Below, one piece after another: positions 11,901 to 24,698 of a stretch of DNA of 64,000 nucleotides (position 1 is its first letter; every line of letters starts with the position of its first letter). The DNA is taken from the NCBI GenBank assembly GCA_020081605.1, contig JAHREC010000049.1, positions 3,906,001 through 3,970,000 on the forward strand, given 5' to 3'. Source of the stretch: Albifimbria verrucaria. Taxonomy: Eukaryota; Ascomycota; Sordariomycetes; Hypocreales; Stachybotryaceae. The position numbers and the translations under genes were made by a program. The notes under the pieces were generated by a model that saw only the letters and a program-made list of their open reading frames with translations, had not been told where the DNA came from and did no database searches.

Positions 11901-13874
11901 ATGAGACTCAACAGCGCCTTACTGGGACTTGGTGCCCACCTGGCCGTAGCACTTGCTGGGTCGAGTTTTGGTGGTGTAAATCATTACTTCCTAGCCAACC
12001 TTCCCACCGAGCAACGCGATCATACTATCAAGACTCTCTACGATGGTGGCGCCAAAGTCATTCGCACGTTTATTGAAGCTCGTCCATACGATGCCGAAAA
12101 GGGAACTCTATTACACCATCTCCCGATATCGAAAGCTCGCTGGGGTCTTTCGATTTGAACGTACTCAACAGATATGACGATCTCTTGGCAGCGGTGCATA
12201 GAATCAGCAGTGGCTCGATGAAAGTCATTCTAAGTCTTCACAACGCCAACCTCCTCGGCAAATCTGCCTCGGACGACTTTTGCGATGCGTATTGCCACTA
12301 CCTTCATGACAATGGGATCGAGTGGCATTCCTTTTATACAAACGGTGAAATGCGCACACGACTGAAGGAGCGCTACTCTCAGGTTCTGACAAGCTACAAG
12401 TCTCCCAACTTTGGGAAGACGTGGAACAAGCTTTCGAAGTAATCCTTGCGATCGACTTGCAGAACGAGCCTATGGTCGGAGACTCCAATATGGAACATGA
12501 CTTTGGCGATTGGGTCTGTGATATGGCAAGACATCTCAAAACAACATGTGGTCTCTCTGGGATTGCTGTCGCCACCGGTGGTCTCCGTGGTGCAGACTGG
12601 GGCGATGCGCCGCCAGCAACAGTCGGTCAAAACTGGCCCAACGACGTCTTCGAGTGCGATGCGGTCGACATCATTGCTTTTCATGGATATTATACCGACG
12701 ACGGAAAAGCATGGTTGAATCTCTTCAGTGAGGAAGACATTGGTGGCATACTCCGACCAAAGGCTCTTCAGCACAGCAAACTCTTAATGGTGGAAGAATG
12801 GTCCTACAGCCGCGGAAAGGATGACAATTTCGCAAACCAAAAGGGCGACATAGAGGCACAAGGAAAGGCTCTCAACCTGCGCGGCATTCCTTGGCTGTAC
12901 TGGGACATCATGTCGGGAGCGGATGGCTGGTGTGATGCTGATGGCTGCAAAGAAGTGTCTATCGACGGCAACGGTCCATGGCCGGCGCTGGCCTCTGTGA
13001 TGAAGGAAGCAGACGGCTCGTCAACAGAATTCGATTGGTCCAAATATTTCCCTAATAACCATAGCACCGGAGCTCCTCCGATCCAACACCGGCAACTCCG
13101 GCTCCGGAGAACCCGGACTGCACCTGGGGCTGCCTAGGCTGGGATTGCAGTGCCACTTCTCCATGTTCGGAGGGACGTCAGTGCGTCAGCGGTATCTGTC
13201 GGGCCAATCTCAAACCTCGTGCCTCCAAACCCGATGCTGAATGTGACTGGGGCTGCGAAGGTTGGAACTGCGATGCAAAGACTCCTTGTTCAGAAGGGCG
13301 ACAATGCGACAAGGGCATCTGCCACATGAGCAAAGGTTCCTCCGAGGACAAATCCGACGGCACTTGTACCTGGGGCTGCAACGGCTGGGACTGCAATAGT
13401 GAGACTCCTTGTGCCGGTGGATTGCACTGCGTCAGGGGTATCTGCAAGCTCCAAGGCAATGATGAGGCTCCCTCTAGCCAGTCATCGAAAACTGAGAAGG
13501 CATCACCGACGAATACACTCTCCCCGGATGAGTGTACATGGGGCTGTCAAGGCTGGGACTGCGACAGCGAGACTCCTTGCGCTGATGACAGGCAATGTCT
13601 AGATGGTGTTTGCCGCGCCGTGGTAAAGTCACCTCAAGAACAACCCATACCGTCACTGTTGAAGCCCTCAACCACTGCTCAGACATCCAGCGTCGCGAGC
13701 TCCAGAAAGACTACAGCGCCGTATTCGACGCCCACATTTAGTGGTATTATAGGCGTTATACCTACTCCAACTCCAACTCCAACTCCTACTCCTACTCCTA
13801 CTCCTACTGGTGGCAGCACTCGGCATAGCTTTGAGATGAGCTGGCTGGTATTATTAGTTCTCGCTTTCCTATAG
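11901..13874 (+). CDS. GH5-like (clan GH-A) glycosidase with four Cys-rich modules and GPI-type tail
   Basis: The N terminus is a signal peptide (MRLNSALLGLGAHLAVALAG) leading into FGGVNHYFL. The clan GH-A acid/base motif is IDLQNEPM (near 12452-12475), and the likely nucleophile lies in LLMVEEWSY (near 12782-12808). After the catalytic domain come four repeats of the form C-x-W-G-C-x-G-W-x-C-x5-C-x5-C-x2-G-x-C at about 13117-13200, 13237-13320, 13363-13446 and 13529-13612. A Pro-Thr hexanucleotide repeat (13757-13808) and a C-terminal hydrophobic helix (SWLVLLVLAFL) follow, as in GPI-anchored wall proteins. The frame breaks at AAAAGGG 12097-12103, CCC 12404-12406 and CC 13083-13084; each is healed by one base. 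The substrate is probably a mannan or beta-glucan (inference from the clan only). No intron is apparent. Confidence 0.8.
13757..13808 (+). repeat. Hexanucleotide repeat encoding (Pro-Thr)n
   Basis: Tandem units of the type CCAACT or CCTACT encode a Pro-Thr ladder in the stalk of the GH5-like protein. Such arrays can vary in length between strains. Confidence 0.85.
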
Positions 13875-14384
13875 TTTGGGACAATTGGTGGTCCATTTTT
13901 GTATGAGTAAGTTGGTTTGAGGTCAAGAGTTGACATATTCGGTCTCAAACAGTTATAATTCTAAACATACCTACCTACCTTAGAACTCTGTATCACTTGA
14001 GGATTGTGTCGCAAAATAGAGTCAGATAGCTTTTATATGTAGCCAGTCCATGGCATTATTCTTTAAACAGATCGCACGTTAATATACTTACTTAATAGTT
14101 CCAACAAACTAGCTGATGATGCAAAGATCACGGGCACTTGCAAGAAAGAACCAGTCAAAGGTACGAGAGCCTTGCTCGGCTCCCAAGTAATAATATATTC
14201 TTCAATCCGACCCCACTCGAAGTGATCATTGCTCGTCGCAGCTAGTAACACAGTCATAAAAGGTCCCTGTCGCAAGCAACGATCATCATGTCGTCGCGAG
14301 CCTCCCGTTGACTCTTGAAACATTTATCCCAACCACCAGGCATGACTCCCAGCCATATGCTCAAATTGCTACACCAGTGCGCCT
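13875..14384. other. Convergent 3' intergenic stretch
   Basis: About 510 AT-rich bases lie between the stop codons of the GH5-like gene and the palmitoyltransferase. I see no gene or structured element. Confidence 0.4.
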
Positions 14385-16748
14385 TTATACCTCATTTGTC
14401 TCGACCGCCTCGTATCCTCCTCTTGTCGTCCTGACACCCGTCACCCGCATCATACTAGGGCTTTCATACATGGCCGTATAGTCTACCTTTTCGCCGCCTA
14501 GGAGGGCGCTGCCGTTCTCTCTCGGTCCGAACACTGGGGCCGGGTCGAACCAGAAATCTTTGAAGTTTGCAATACATCCTCTGCTGTAGGGGTTCTTCTT
14601 CTTGCGTCTGTTCTTTGTCGTCGCTGCACCCCTGCCGGTAATGGTCTCAATAAACGGATCAACTCCCAGAAGACGACTCCACTGCTTCAGCATACCACCC
14701 TTGTGCTTATGGGCGTGTCCAGCATGAGCATCGTTTGCGGTAGCGAGCGAAGGATGGTTGGGGTCAAGTGGCGTTCCGGTAGATGTGAATGCCGTTGTCT
14801 GGCTACCATCTCGGACGCCATACATGTTCTCATAAGTCGTCATGGCGCGAGAAATCTGGACTAGTTGAGTGAAAAGAAGCATAGTGACCCAGGTGAGCTG
14901 CAAGGTAATCCAGATGCCTAGGATCACTGTGAAGGGGTCGGCGTTGACAATTTTGCATAGGCCGGGGCTAAGGAAGTTGCACGAATCTGAAGCAGAGACC
15001 GAAACAGCATTGAGATCTAGAAGAGTTAGCAACTGCTGGCCAACAAGGATATTCCAGGATGACATACAGTAGTACAGCAAGAAATCGTAGGCTATGATAC
15101 CGAAACTCAGAGAGATGATATACAGGAAGAAGTGGCGGTGGTTGTTGACACCAACGCAGTTGTTGACCCACGGGCAGTGGCTGTGTCATGTTAGCGATTA
15201 AACAGAGGTGGTTGATCGCGGAACTCACTGGTCATGCTTGGCCACGCAGCGCTGGCACTTCCTACAGTGCTTGCTCCGCAACGGGGTCCGAATCATGCAC
15301 GTAACACAGAAATTGGACTCGTCAAACTTCCACAACGACAGAAGGTCGTCAATGACGGCCTTTGCTCGGCAATGCCATTCATCTTGGGCACAAAGCCTGG
15401 ATCGTATCGCATGCACGCGGCGTAGAAGAAGGTTGTGAGACCTGCAAACGTGGCAAACGCAACGTTGAGAAGAAAGAGGCCAGTTGTTTCCGAAATGCCA
15501 TTAGGCATGACAGTCAGGAGCCAGTTAGCAATGGTGAGGAAAAGCGTGGCCGAGAAGATTCCGGCAAGCCAAGGCTTAGGCAGGTTAGCAAAAGATCCCG
15601 ACAAAGACATCGAGGACTTACTGTTCGGTGGAACTGGCGCATATCTGATGGTGCATACTCCAAAACCTGCTGCGCACACCACTGAAGACCGTATCCCACC
15701 ACCACTGCAAGGGGTAGACCCAGATAGAACGGAGAGTAGGCAAGAACCAGCAATACCGCCCATACCAAAAGGAAAGGCCAGAGAAACAGGAACCGAGTCA
15801 CGAACGCTCTCCTGTCCTTCAAGAGATAGCTCGCTCCCGGCCACGGAGGCATCGCCGGATGTCCGTCCTCATCGTACCCACACTCCTTCAGCGCACGATA
15901 CCAAGCCGACGCAGTGTTGAGCTCGGTGGCGGTAATGGCAGGCGTCTTTCCCGTGGCCGTTTTGGCAAACCGGTCAGCTCCGTACTCGATAAGCTTCAAG
16001 ATGCATCCCGGGCTGCCCTTGACCAGGGCCCAGTGGAGTGGGTGAAGCCCTGCTCATCGGTCTCGTGGACACTCGCACCCCACCGGAGGAAGACGTCGAC
16101 ACATTGCGGGAAGCCCTTATAAGCAGACCACATGAGAGCCGTGTGGCCGTAACTGTCCGGAACGTCGACCGGGATTCCTTGGTGCAGAAGGAGCACTATG
16201 AGCAGCACGTTGCCGTTGAAGGTGGAGATGTGGAGGGTGTTGTAGCCTTGGGCATCGGTGATGAGAGGGTCGGCGCCGTGCTGCAGGAGCAGGTTGAGAG
16301 TGTAGTAGTGGCATCGCTGGGCGGCCCATTGAAGCGGCGTAGCAACGGACTCGCCGCCCTTTTGTTGATCTCGGCGCCGTTTTCGATCAGGAACTTGCAC
16401 ATGGCGTACTGGTTGTTGATAGCCGCCCACTAAGTGCATCATGTTTCGTTAGTATCAGAGGGCCACGTGCCGGCAGAGCTGGCAACCTACGTGCAGAGGG
16501 GTGATGCCCTCGTCGTCGCTGTAGGTGGCATCGTAGTCGCCCGACTCGAACAGCTTCTCCATGGCCGCGACATCGCCTATCCGCGCCAGCTGCATAATAT
16601 CATCGGGCGGGTCCTGCTCGTCAGCAGGTAAGCTGCCCATCTCCATCTCGCTGTTGAGCTTGGGCGCGGCGACCGCGGCTTTGGACGAGGGCTGGACGAG
16701 GGCGGCAGGGCCTGCCGAGTTGCTATTTGACGTAGTCGGGCTACCCAT
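14385..16748 (-). CDS. AKR1: Akr1-type ankyrin-repeat DHHC palmitoyltransferase
   Basis: S-acyltransferase of Golgi/endosomal membranes that attaches palmitate to cysteines of target proteins; Akr1 in yeast modifies casein kinases (family knowledge). Ankyrin repeats fill the N-terminal half ([65 protein letters not shown]). Four or more membrane segments follow, with the cysteine-rich DHHC core between them ([15 protein letters not shown], then [15 protein letters not shown]). Introns are at about 16430-16490, 15575-15621 and 15181-15228; the last splits the DHHC motif. The frame breaks at TTTT 16360-16363, GGG 16040-16042 and CCTTT 15359-15363 (plus-strand view); each is healed by one base. 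Start at the ATG at 16748; expected length about 735 residues, normal for the family. Confidence 0.92.
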
Positions 16749-17569
16749 AGATGCTCGATCAAAGGACGGTGGGAGGTCGCAGCGGGCTTCAGCAAAGGGG
16801 CGAGCAACGGAGGATCTGACGGAAGGATTGTCTGCAGAATGCGACGATATGTACTCGACTGGCCGTCTTGGCAGGGGCGACAATTACAGGGAGCAACGAG
16901 AGTATTAAGGCAAGCCTGCTGCTATGGCCAGGAGGGCGGAATTATACTGGGAAGACAATGTATGGCCGCCGGAAGAGAAGGAGAAGGAGAAGATGCAGAA
17001 ACACAAAATCGCCAAGGGTAGAAGCCGTGATGCCGATTTCGAGGCTGAGCCCACTATCAAATGAACGATACCATGCCTGAAGAGGCTTAGTGCCAGGACC
17101 TCTGCCGAAATGGAACGCGTGGCTAGTGGGGACCCTGTGGCTTTACGCTGCTGGGCTTTACGCCGGACTTTGCGCTGTGAACCTGTGGCTTTACCAAAAT
17201 CACCTGCTGTGGCTAGCGGACCTGTGGCTAGCCATTACCTCTGACAAGCGATCTGTGGCTGGTGTAATGTGGCTGGTGCAAGGTGGGCTGGCTGCACTGG
17301 CAAGGCTGGCCTCATCCATCCATCCATGGGCCTGGGCCTTGCTCGACCTAAAGTGGCACGACACAGGAACCCTTCCATCCGGGCTCCATATCGACACTAA
17401 GGGCGAGACATTCCCGTGCCACTGGACCCCTTGTGGCTCTCCTTTTCTCAGACGGATATATCTGGACTGTTTTTCTCTGGGATTCATTCCACAACCTCTC
17501 CTCCTACCCTCCGCAGTGACGACACAGCTTCAATTCGACTGAGGGAGCGCAAACGAAGCTGTCGCCACC
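16749..17569. promoter_or_regulatory. Divergent promoter of AKR1 and SRP102 with GTGGCT array
   Basis: This 820-base region separates two divergent core genes. It contains eight exact plus-strand copies of GTGGCT, starting at 17119, 17137, 17185, 17209, 17224, 17255, 17269 and 17433, most in the context CTGTGGCT(T/A/G). The first seven lie within 156 bases. The last 100 bases before the SRP102 start are pyrimidine-rich, as in many fungal core promoters. A binding site role is inference. Confidence 0.55.
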
Positions 17570-18426
17570 ATGACTACCTTTACCAACATCGTCGAGGCGC
17601 TCCTAATGCCCTCGATGCCCCTCCTCATCGTCGGCGCCCTCATCATCATCGGCGCACCCATCATCCTGCACCTCTTCCTGACCAGCTCCAACGTCTACAC
17701 CTCGGCGCCTTCCGTCCTCCTCCTCGGCCCCGACAACGCTGGCAAGACGGCCCTGCTGACCCTCTACGAGCGCGGCGAGAAGCCCGCTGCCACGCACACC
17801 TCCCAGGTCTCGCAGACGGTCGAGCTCAATGCCTCCACCGACTCCGACTCCAAGGCGTCCTTCCGAAACCACGATGACACCACCGGCACCCACACCAGTT
17901 CCTCCTCGTCGACACCCCCGGCCACGGCAAGCTGCGCAACGTCGCCATGGGCCGGCTCGAGTCGACGGAGAAGCTGCGCGCCATCGTCTTCGTGGTCGAC
18001 GCCGCCGCGCTGAGCGAGCACGAGGCGCTGGCACACACGGCTTCATACCTCTACGATGTCCTGCTGCACCTGCAGAAGAAGGCCAGCGACAAGCGCAAGG
18101 CCAAGGCCCCCGTGCCCGTGCTCATCGCCGCCAACAAGATGGATCTCTTCACCGCGCTCCCCGCCGCCATGGTCAAGAGCCACCTCGAGGCCGAGTTTAC
18201 ACGTATCCGAGCCTCCAAGAGCAAGGGCCTGCTGGACTCGGGCGTTGGCATCGACGACATTGGCTCGGAAGAGCAGGACGCATGGCTGGGCGAGTACGGC
18301 TCCGAGAAGTTCTCCTTCAACCAGATGCAGGAGTTCGACATCGAGGTCGAGGTCATTCCCGGCAGCGTCATGGGCGACAGCCCCGGAGCGGATAAGTGGT
18401 GGTGGTGGATCGCACAGCGAGTGTAA
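17570..18426 (+). CDS. SRP102: Signal recognition particle receptor beta subunit (GTPase)
   Basis: An ER-membrane-anchored small GTPase that holds the SRP receptor alpha subunit and helps dock ribosomes for secretion. An N-terminal membrane segment (LLIVGALIIIGAPIILHLFL) is followed by the G1 loop LLLGPDNAGKTALL, the G3 loop LLVDTPGHGKL and the G4 motif AANKMDLF. The C-terminal part, with the long insert after FTRIRASKSKG and the end FDIEVEVIPGSV, is typical. The G1 and G3 parts lie in different frames; one extra base in the run near 17881-17900 (CACCGGCACCCACACC) joins them. No intron is seen. Length is about 285 residues, normal for the family. It is divergent from AKR1 and convergent with the cystathionine beta-synthase gene, about 260 bases away. 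Confidence 0.92.
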
Positions 18427-18688
18427 ATGAGATGACGGGCGTACGTAAAAATAATAATATATAAACATAGTTCTAATTGTTCTGCAAACCCTGTAATCTA
18501 CGGCTTCTTGTCTATCATAAGCGCCGGAGATGTTGAGTCTACCAGCCAGTGATCCCATTTTCCCTTTGCCCTCTAGAAAAATGCTCGCTAACCACCGGAC
18601 CACAAAAACGCCATCACGTTGAATACCAACATTCATCTACCCAAGAATCCATGGTCATCAATCAATATTGTAAAAAGGAAAGAAAAAA

Positions 18689-19738
18689 TTAAAGCTTGTT
18701 GTTCACCATCCAGGTGAGGAGGTCGACCTTAGTGACGACCCCGATAGGCTTGGAAAGCGACTTGAGTCACCAGCGCGCTCGGTCACAACCGCAGCACTGT
18801 TCCACTCGAAGAACTTGCTCAGAGCGGACAGGGGAGTGTCGACGGTGATCTCGACGAAGCGTCTCTTCTGGCCACGGACGGCACCCTTGCGAGGGTCGGT
18901 GACGATCTCGTCGATTCTGGCAAAGTCGAACATGGCCTCCTTGACCTTGCTCTGAGGCGTGGCGCGGCCCTGGGAGATATAGCTAAGCAGGTTGCCGAGA
19001 GTGACAAGACCAACCAGCTTGGAGCTTCCAGAAGCGAGGACGGGCAGCTGGTCGAAACCCTTGTCTCGCATGGTCTCAATAGCCTCGGAGCAAGTGGCGT
19101 CGGCACCAATGGAGGTGACGGGCTTCAGGCGGAGAGAAGCAATGGTGGCGCCCTGGTAAGGGTCGGTCTTGTCGCCCGCACCGTTGAGGGCAGCAGACTC
19201 GATGCCGTTGACGGGCAGCAGGTTGTTGGCAGCCAGCCAGTCGTCGTCGGCGAACTTGGAGAGGTAGCTTCGGATGCTGTCCGGCAGCACAACGACAACA
19301 ACGTCACCCTTCTTGAAGCCGTACTCCTTGACTGCGAGCAGCATGGCGGCCATGGCAGAGCCGGAGCTACCACCAACCAGGAGACCCTCCTCGGCGATCA
19401 GCCTGCGGGCGAGGTAGAAGGACTGCTGGTCATCGGTCTTGTACCACTTGTCCACGAGCTCACGGTCCAGGACGTCGGGGATGAAGTCATAGCCAATACC
19501 CTCGACCTTGTAGGACTCGTTGATGTGCTCCTGGTTGAGAGCCTCGGGAAGAGCCAGGATACTGCCGTGGGGGTCGGCGGCAATGACCTTGACGTCGTTG
19601 TTGTGCTTCTTCAGGCCCTTGGCAAGGCCAGTGATGGTGCCTCCGGTGCCAGCACCGGCGACGATGGCGTTGATCTTGCCGCCCGTCTGCTCCCAGATCT
19701 CCTCGGCGGTGCCGAATTCGTGGGCCAGAGGGTTGTTG

Positions 19739-19773
<35 letters not shown>

Positions 19774-20280
19774 GATCTCCTTCTCCAGGCGACGAGCAAC
19801 ACCGATGTGGGATTCGGGGCTGTCCCAAGCAGCCTGGGTAGGAGTACGGATGATGGTGGCGCCGAGGGCACGCAGGACGGAGACCTTCTCGGCGGACATC
19901 TTCTCGGGGAGGGTGATGATGGTCTTGTATCCCTTGATGGCACCGACAAGAGCCAGACCAATACCACTGGCAAAGATGTTAGTATAGAACGCGAAACAGA
20001 CGAAGGGATAGCAACGTACGTGTTGCCACTGGTGGGCTCAATGAGAGTGTCACCAGGCTTGATCCTGCCGCTCTTCTCGGCCTCCTCGATCATGCGCAGG
20101 GCAATTCTGTCCTTGACGCTACCGCCGGCGTTGAAGAGCTCGACCTTTGCGTAAACATCGCACTCGATGCCCAGCGACTGCGGCACCTTGTTCAGCCTCA
20201 CGAGGGCGTCTTGCCAATCAGCTCTGTGGCGGATTGGACAGTTGCGGCCACGCGGCCGATGTGGGGACAGATTCGGCCAT
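18689..20280 (-). CDS. CYS4: Cystathionine beta-synthase
   Basis: A PLP enzyme that condenses serine and homocysteine to cystathionine in transsulfuration. The PLP lysine lies in [11 protein letters not shown], the substrate loop is [14 protein letters not shown], and the phosphate cup is [10 protein letters not shown]. Two CBS (Bateman) motifs follow ([23 protein letters not shown] and the region ending [12 protein letters not shown]), which separate it from plain cysteine synthases. One intron at about 19967-20019 splits the SGNT loop. The frame breaks near 20250 and at GGG 20204-20206 at the N terminus, and near 18765-18775 at the C terminus. With one base added at each, the protein runs from the ATG at 20280 (MAESVPTSA...) to ...WMVNNKL at 18689, about 510 residues. 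A purine-rich tract (20310-20355, plus strand) just upstream of the start is pyrimidine-rich on the coding strand. Confidence 0.93.
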
Positions 20281-21049
20281 AGCTGCGAGGTTCAGTCTGT
20301 TTGGTATCACGATACTGAAGAGAAGCAGGAGCAGAAGAAGAAAAAGAAAAGCCAGTAGTGATTGGAGTTTTGTTGTCTGAAGCAAATCGTGTCGCAAGAG
20401 AGACGTACGATGGTGAGATTCCCAGCTCGAGGGAAGCAAGTTTGCCCCGCGCTAAGGCCGACGCTAGCCATCGAAAACCCTTTCGGCTCTTTTTTTTCTC
20501 TTATTTTTTCTCCTACTTCTAGACTTTTCCCTAAAAACGGAGCCGATTAAAAATAAAAACAAGGGAAAAGGTGTGGCGAGGAAGTGTGGCTGGTGACCAC
20601 AGATTCGGAGTTGCCGCTACCCTGGAGTAGGATAGCAATTGGCCAACCATGGAATCTGGCTTAGACAAAATACAATAATGACTGCATGGTGGATGAACGA
20701 GCACGACGGCAAGCGATAAATAGGATAAAGAAATTTGAAAACAGGGAAGTGAAGGTGATGTATACTTTAAAGATCCGGGAAAACAAAACTAGAATTTAGT
20801 CTACATTCTGGCATGCAGTCATTCCCATTTTGCCAGTCAGGAAGTTTACTAGCATATCGACCAGATCAATAGGCGTGAGGAACAAAGGAGTCATAATTAA
20901 CTGGATTTACTCTGATGGGATCCCATTTAGTCTCCTGTGTATCCAAACTACATCTCATAGTGATCATTAAGCGGTTTGTCTGGTGCAAGCCTCGAACAAC
21001 ATGTGCCTCTCAGCTGCATCTTAATCCTCCCTTGCCTATGTCCTCAGAC

Positions 21050-21235
21050 ATACAGAAGCCTATAGTGTCTGATGTGAGAGACGCAAATAACCACATAAGT
21101 CCAAGAGTCCATACGCCAATCTAGCATAAACCCATCATATTTTTCTTTGAGTGGCAACCAAGAGAGCGGCAGAGTAGCAACCGGGTATGTTGTGTTTCAG
21201 AGCAACATAGCCGAGGTGCACTCGTGCTCGTGTTA
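21050..21235. repeat. Diverged direct repeat, copy A
   Basis: Copy A begins near AGAAGCCTATAGTGTCTGAT and includes TACGCCAATC and GTAGCAACCGGGTAT. Copy B at about 21577-21765 carries AGAAGCCTATCATGGTGTCT, TTCGCCAATC and GTAGCAACCGGCTAT in the same order, 500-530 bases downstream. The identity is patchy. Confidence 0.6.
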
Positions 21236-21576
21236 CCCTAAGTTATCCATCTTCTCAGATAGGCTATCCTCAAAGAGTTCGCCCAACAAGGATTGTGTTG
21301 ACTAGTTGATCTTGATCAGCTATGCTCAAGTGGGGAGCGGAAAACCTGACCAGCGATCAGCGACCTTAAATTGAGAATTGACGAATGTACAGGTTTTGCT
21401 CGAATCAAGAAGTAACATATCCAGAATCAATATGTAATCATTTACTTGCAATAACCGAACTAATTGTAATATCTAACCAATTTTCTTTTCTACAGGAATA
21501 GTATTTATACATAATGTTAAGACTTGATGGAGCTGCACTCTTTTGCTTGCCGCTTGCTCATCTAGTTGCATCCCCA

Positions 21577-21765
21577 CGCTAGAAGCCTATCATGGTGTCT
21601 GATGTGAGATATGCATACAACTATGCACACTCGGAGAGATCGTGCATTCGCCAATCAAATAAATAATCTACTAAATGAATTGCATGTTAAAAAAGCAATA
21701 TCGTAGCAACCGGCTATCTGAAGCCGGAACACCAAGCTTCCTTGGCGCACTTGCGTGACTGTCTC
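21577..21765. repeat. Diverged direct repeat, copy B
   Basis: Second copy of the element described at 21050-21235. Minus-strand translations of both copies share a VT-(Q/R)...GCY pattern, so they may be remains of a duplicated coding segment. Confidence 0.6.
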
Positions 21766-22520
21766 TGTGGTAATGTCACCACATGGATCTTCAAATTCAT
21801 TCCGAGTAGGCCGCCCATAAACAGTTTGTCCAGCAAGCATCACAATACTCATTTTACTCGCGGCCGGTTCTAGGGTAATCAGCTGCTTGATCACATACGC
21901 CCTCTCCAGATATCCTCGCCAAGACTCGACCAGCGCAAATCAGGCTTAGACTTATAGCAACATGCTGTCAGCACGCATTGACGCCATGACGAACTCGTGA
22001 AAAGGCCCTGAACTTTTGAGCCGACATCGCCATCACACGTCGTGGTCGGATCATCGTAGCACAAAGTTCCCCTGCCCAGGCTCTCCTCACCTCCACACAA
22101 TCCCGGCAGGGTGATGGTTGGTCCTGGTGGCGAGCCATGATCCCGGTGCTTTGGCACTTTTTCGCCCGCCCCATTCGCCAATGGGACGAACTTCTCCAAT
22201 CGGACCAGCCCAAATCCACCCCGGACGCCTGGGAGCACCGATCGACCTGCCGTTTCGGCTCGAGCCTTCTCCACGAAAGATAGCGCTAACGCCGTCCCTC
22301 AACTGCCAATTGAGGCTACCAGCTGAGAATTAATTCTTCGTGTTGCTGGGGTTATGATTGAATATGCGAACGGGGATCGGCGAGGGGTTGTGATGACGGT
22401 CGCCTCGTGGCTAGACTACTTAAACCGAGGTCCTCCGTCTCACCTTCAAGCCTCCCAAGCCAATTCGGTGTCGAGCTTCTTCTTCAATTCCCAGCCTCGA
22501 CTGCAAGTTGACCTGTCGCC

Positions 22521-24143
<1,623 letters not shown>

Positions 24144-24698
24144 GAGGCACTCTTCGGGGCTGTATTGAAGCTATATAGAACTTAAAAAGTAAAATGTCCA
24201 ATTGACAAGTACAATTCCGTGATCTTGTTGTGAATGACTAAAATCGAGGCATTCTGCTATTCCAAACAAACCCAAGCCTAAAAGCTTTACTAGTGTTCAG
24301 TATTCGTATGAAGGGAATATAGATCTATTCGTGGTGATCTGGTAATGTAGCTTGTTAGTGCCGCTTTGGGATGAGATCAAAATGGAAGGAAAAAATTCCG
24401 CATACCTAGCTCGGATATCTTGACGAATAATCAACAAAATATATAATAATAAACGACCAGGAGTTTAATAGATTTGTAATAATAAAGTAATATATTAAGA
24501 GGTAATAAATCATTTTTTCAGGCTTCTTTTTAGTAAATCTCGGGGTGGGCGAAACCTTTGTCTTCCCACTGTAGTAGTTGAACCCCAGCCGGATTTCTGG
24601 ACTTCTCCAGTAATTCGTTACAACGAATAAAATTAAATGCCATAGTAGAACATAGTAGAACATAGAAGAAAGTTTCATTAACGCCACTTGAAGCTATC
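24144..24698. other. Convergent AT-rich intergenic stretch
   Basis: About 555 bases between two gene ends, with a very AT-rich patch around 24430-24520 made of AATA/TAAT-type strings. No coding signal is seen. Confidence 0.45.

Larger units (their letters stand above)
20281..22520. other. Intergenic region with a diverged repeat pair (2.2 kb)
   Basis: This divergent region lies between the cystathionine beta-synthase start and the aminopeptidase start. It contains an imperfect direct repeat pair (listed separately) and no gene I can support. Minus-strand frames at 21655-21894 and 21891-22274 abut each other but match no family I know and start without ATG in part. GTGGCT also occurs at 20586 and 22407. 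Confidence 0.45.

Noticed and set aside
14385..16748. Separate small ankyrin and DHHC genes, as the raw frames suggest
   Set aside because: Introns and single-base repairs join them into one Akr1-length protein with the correct domain order.
21891..22274. 127-codon minus frame upstream of the aminopeptidase
   Set aside because: Abuts another short frame but shows no known motif; could be a relic, but I cannot support a gene.
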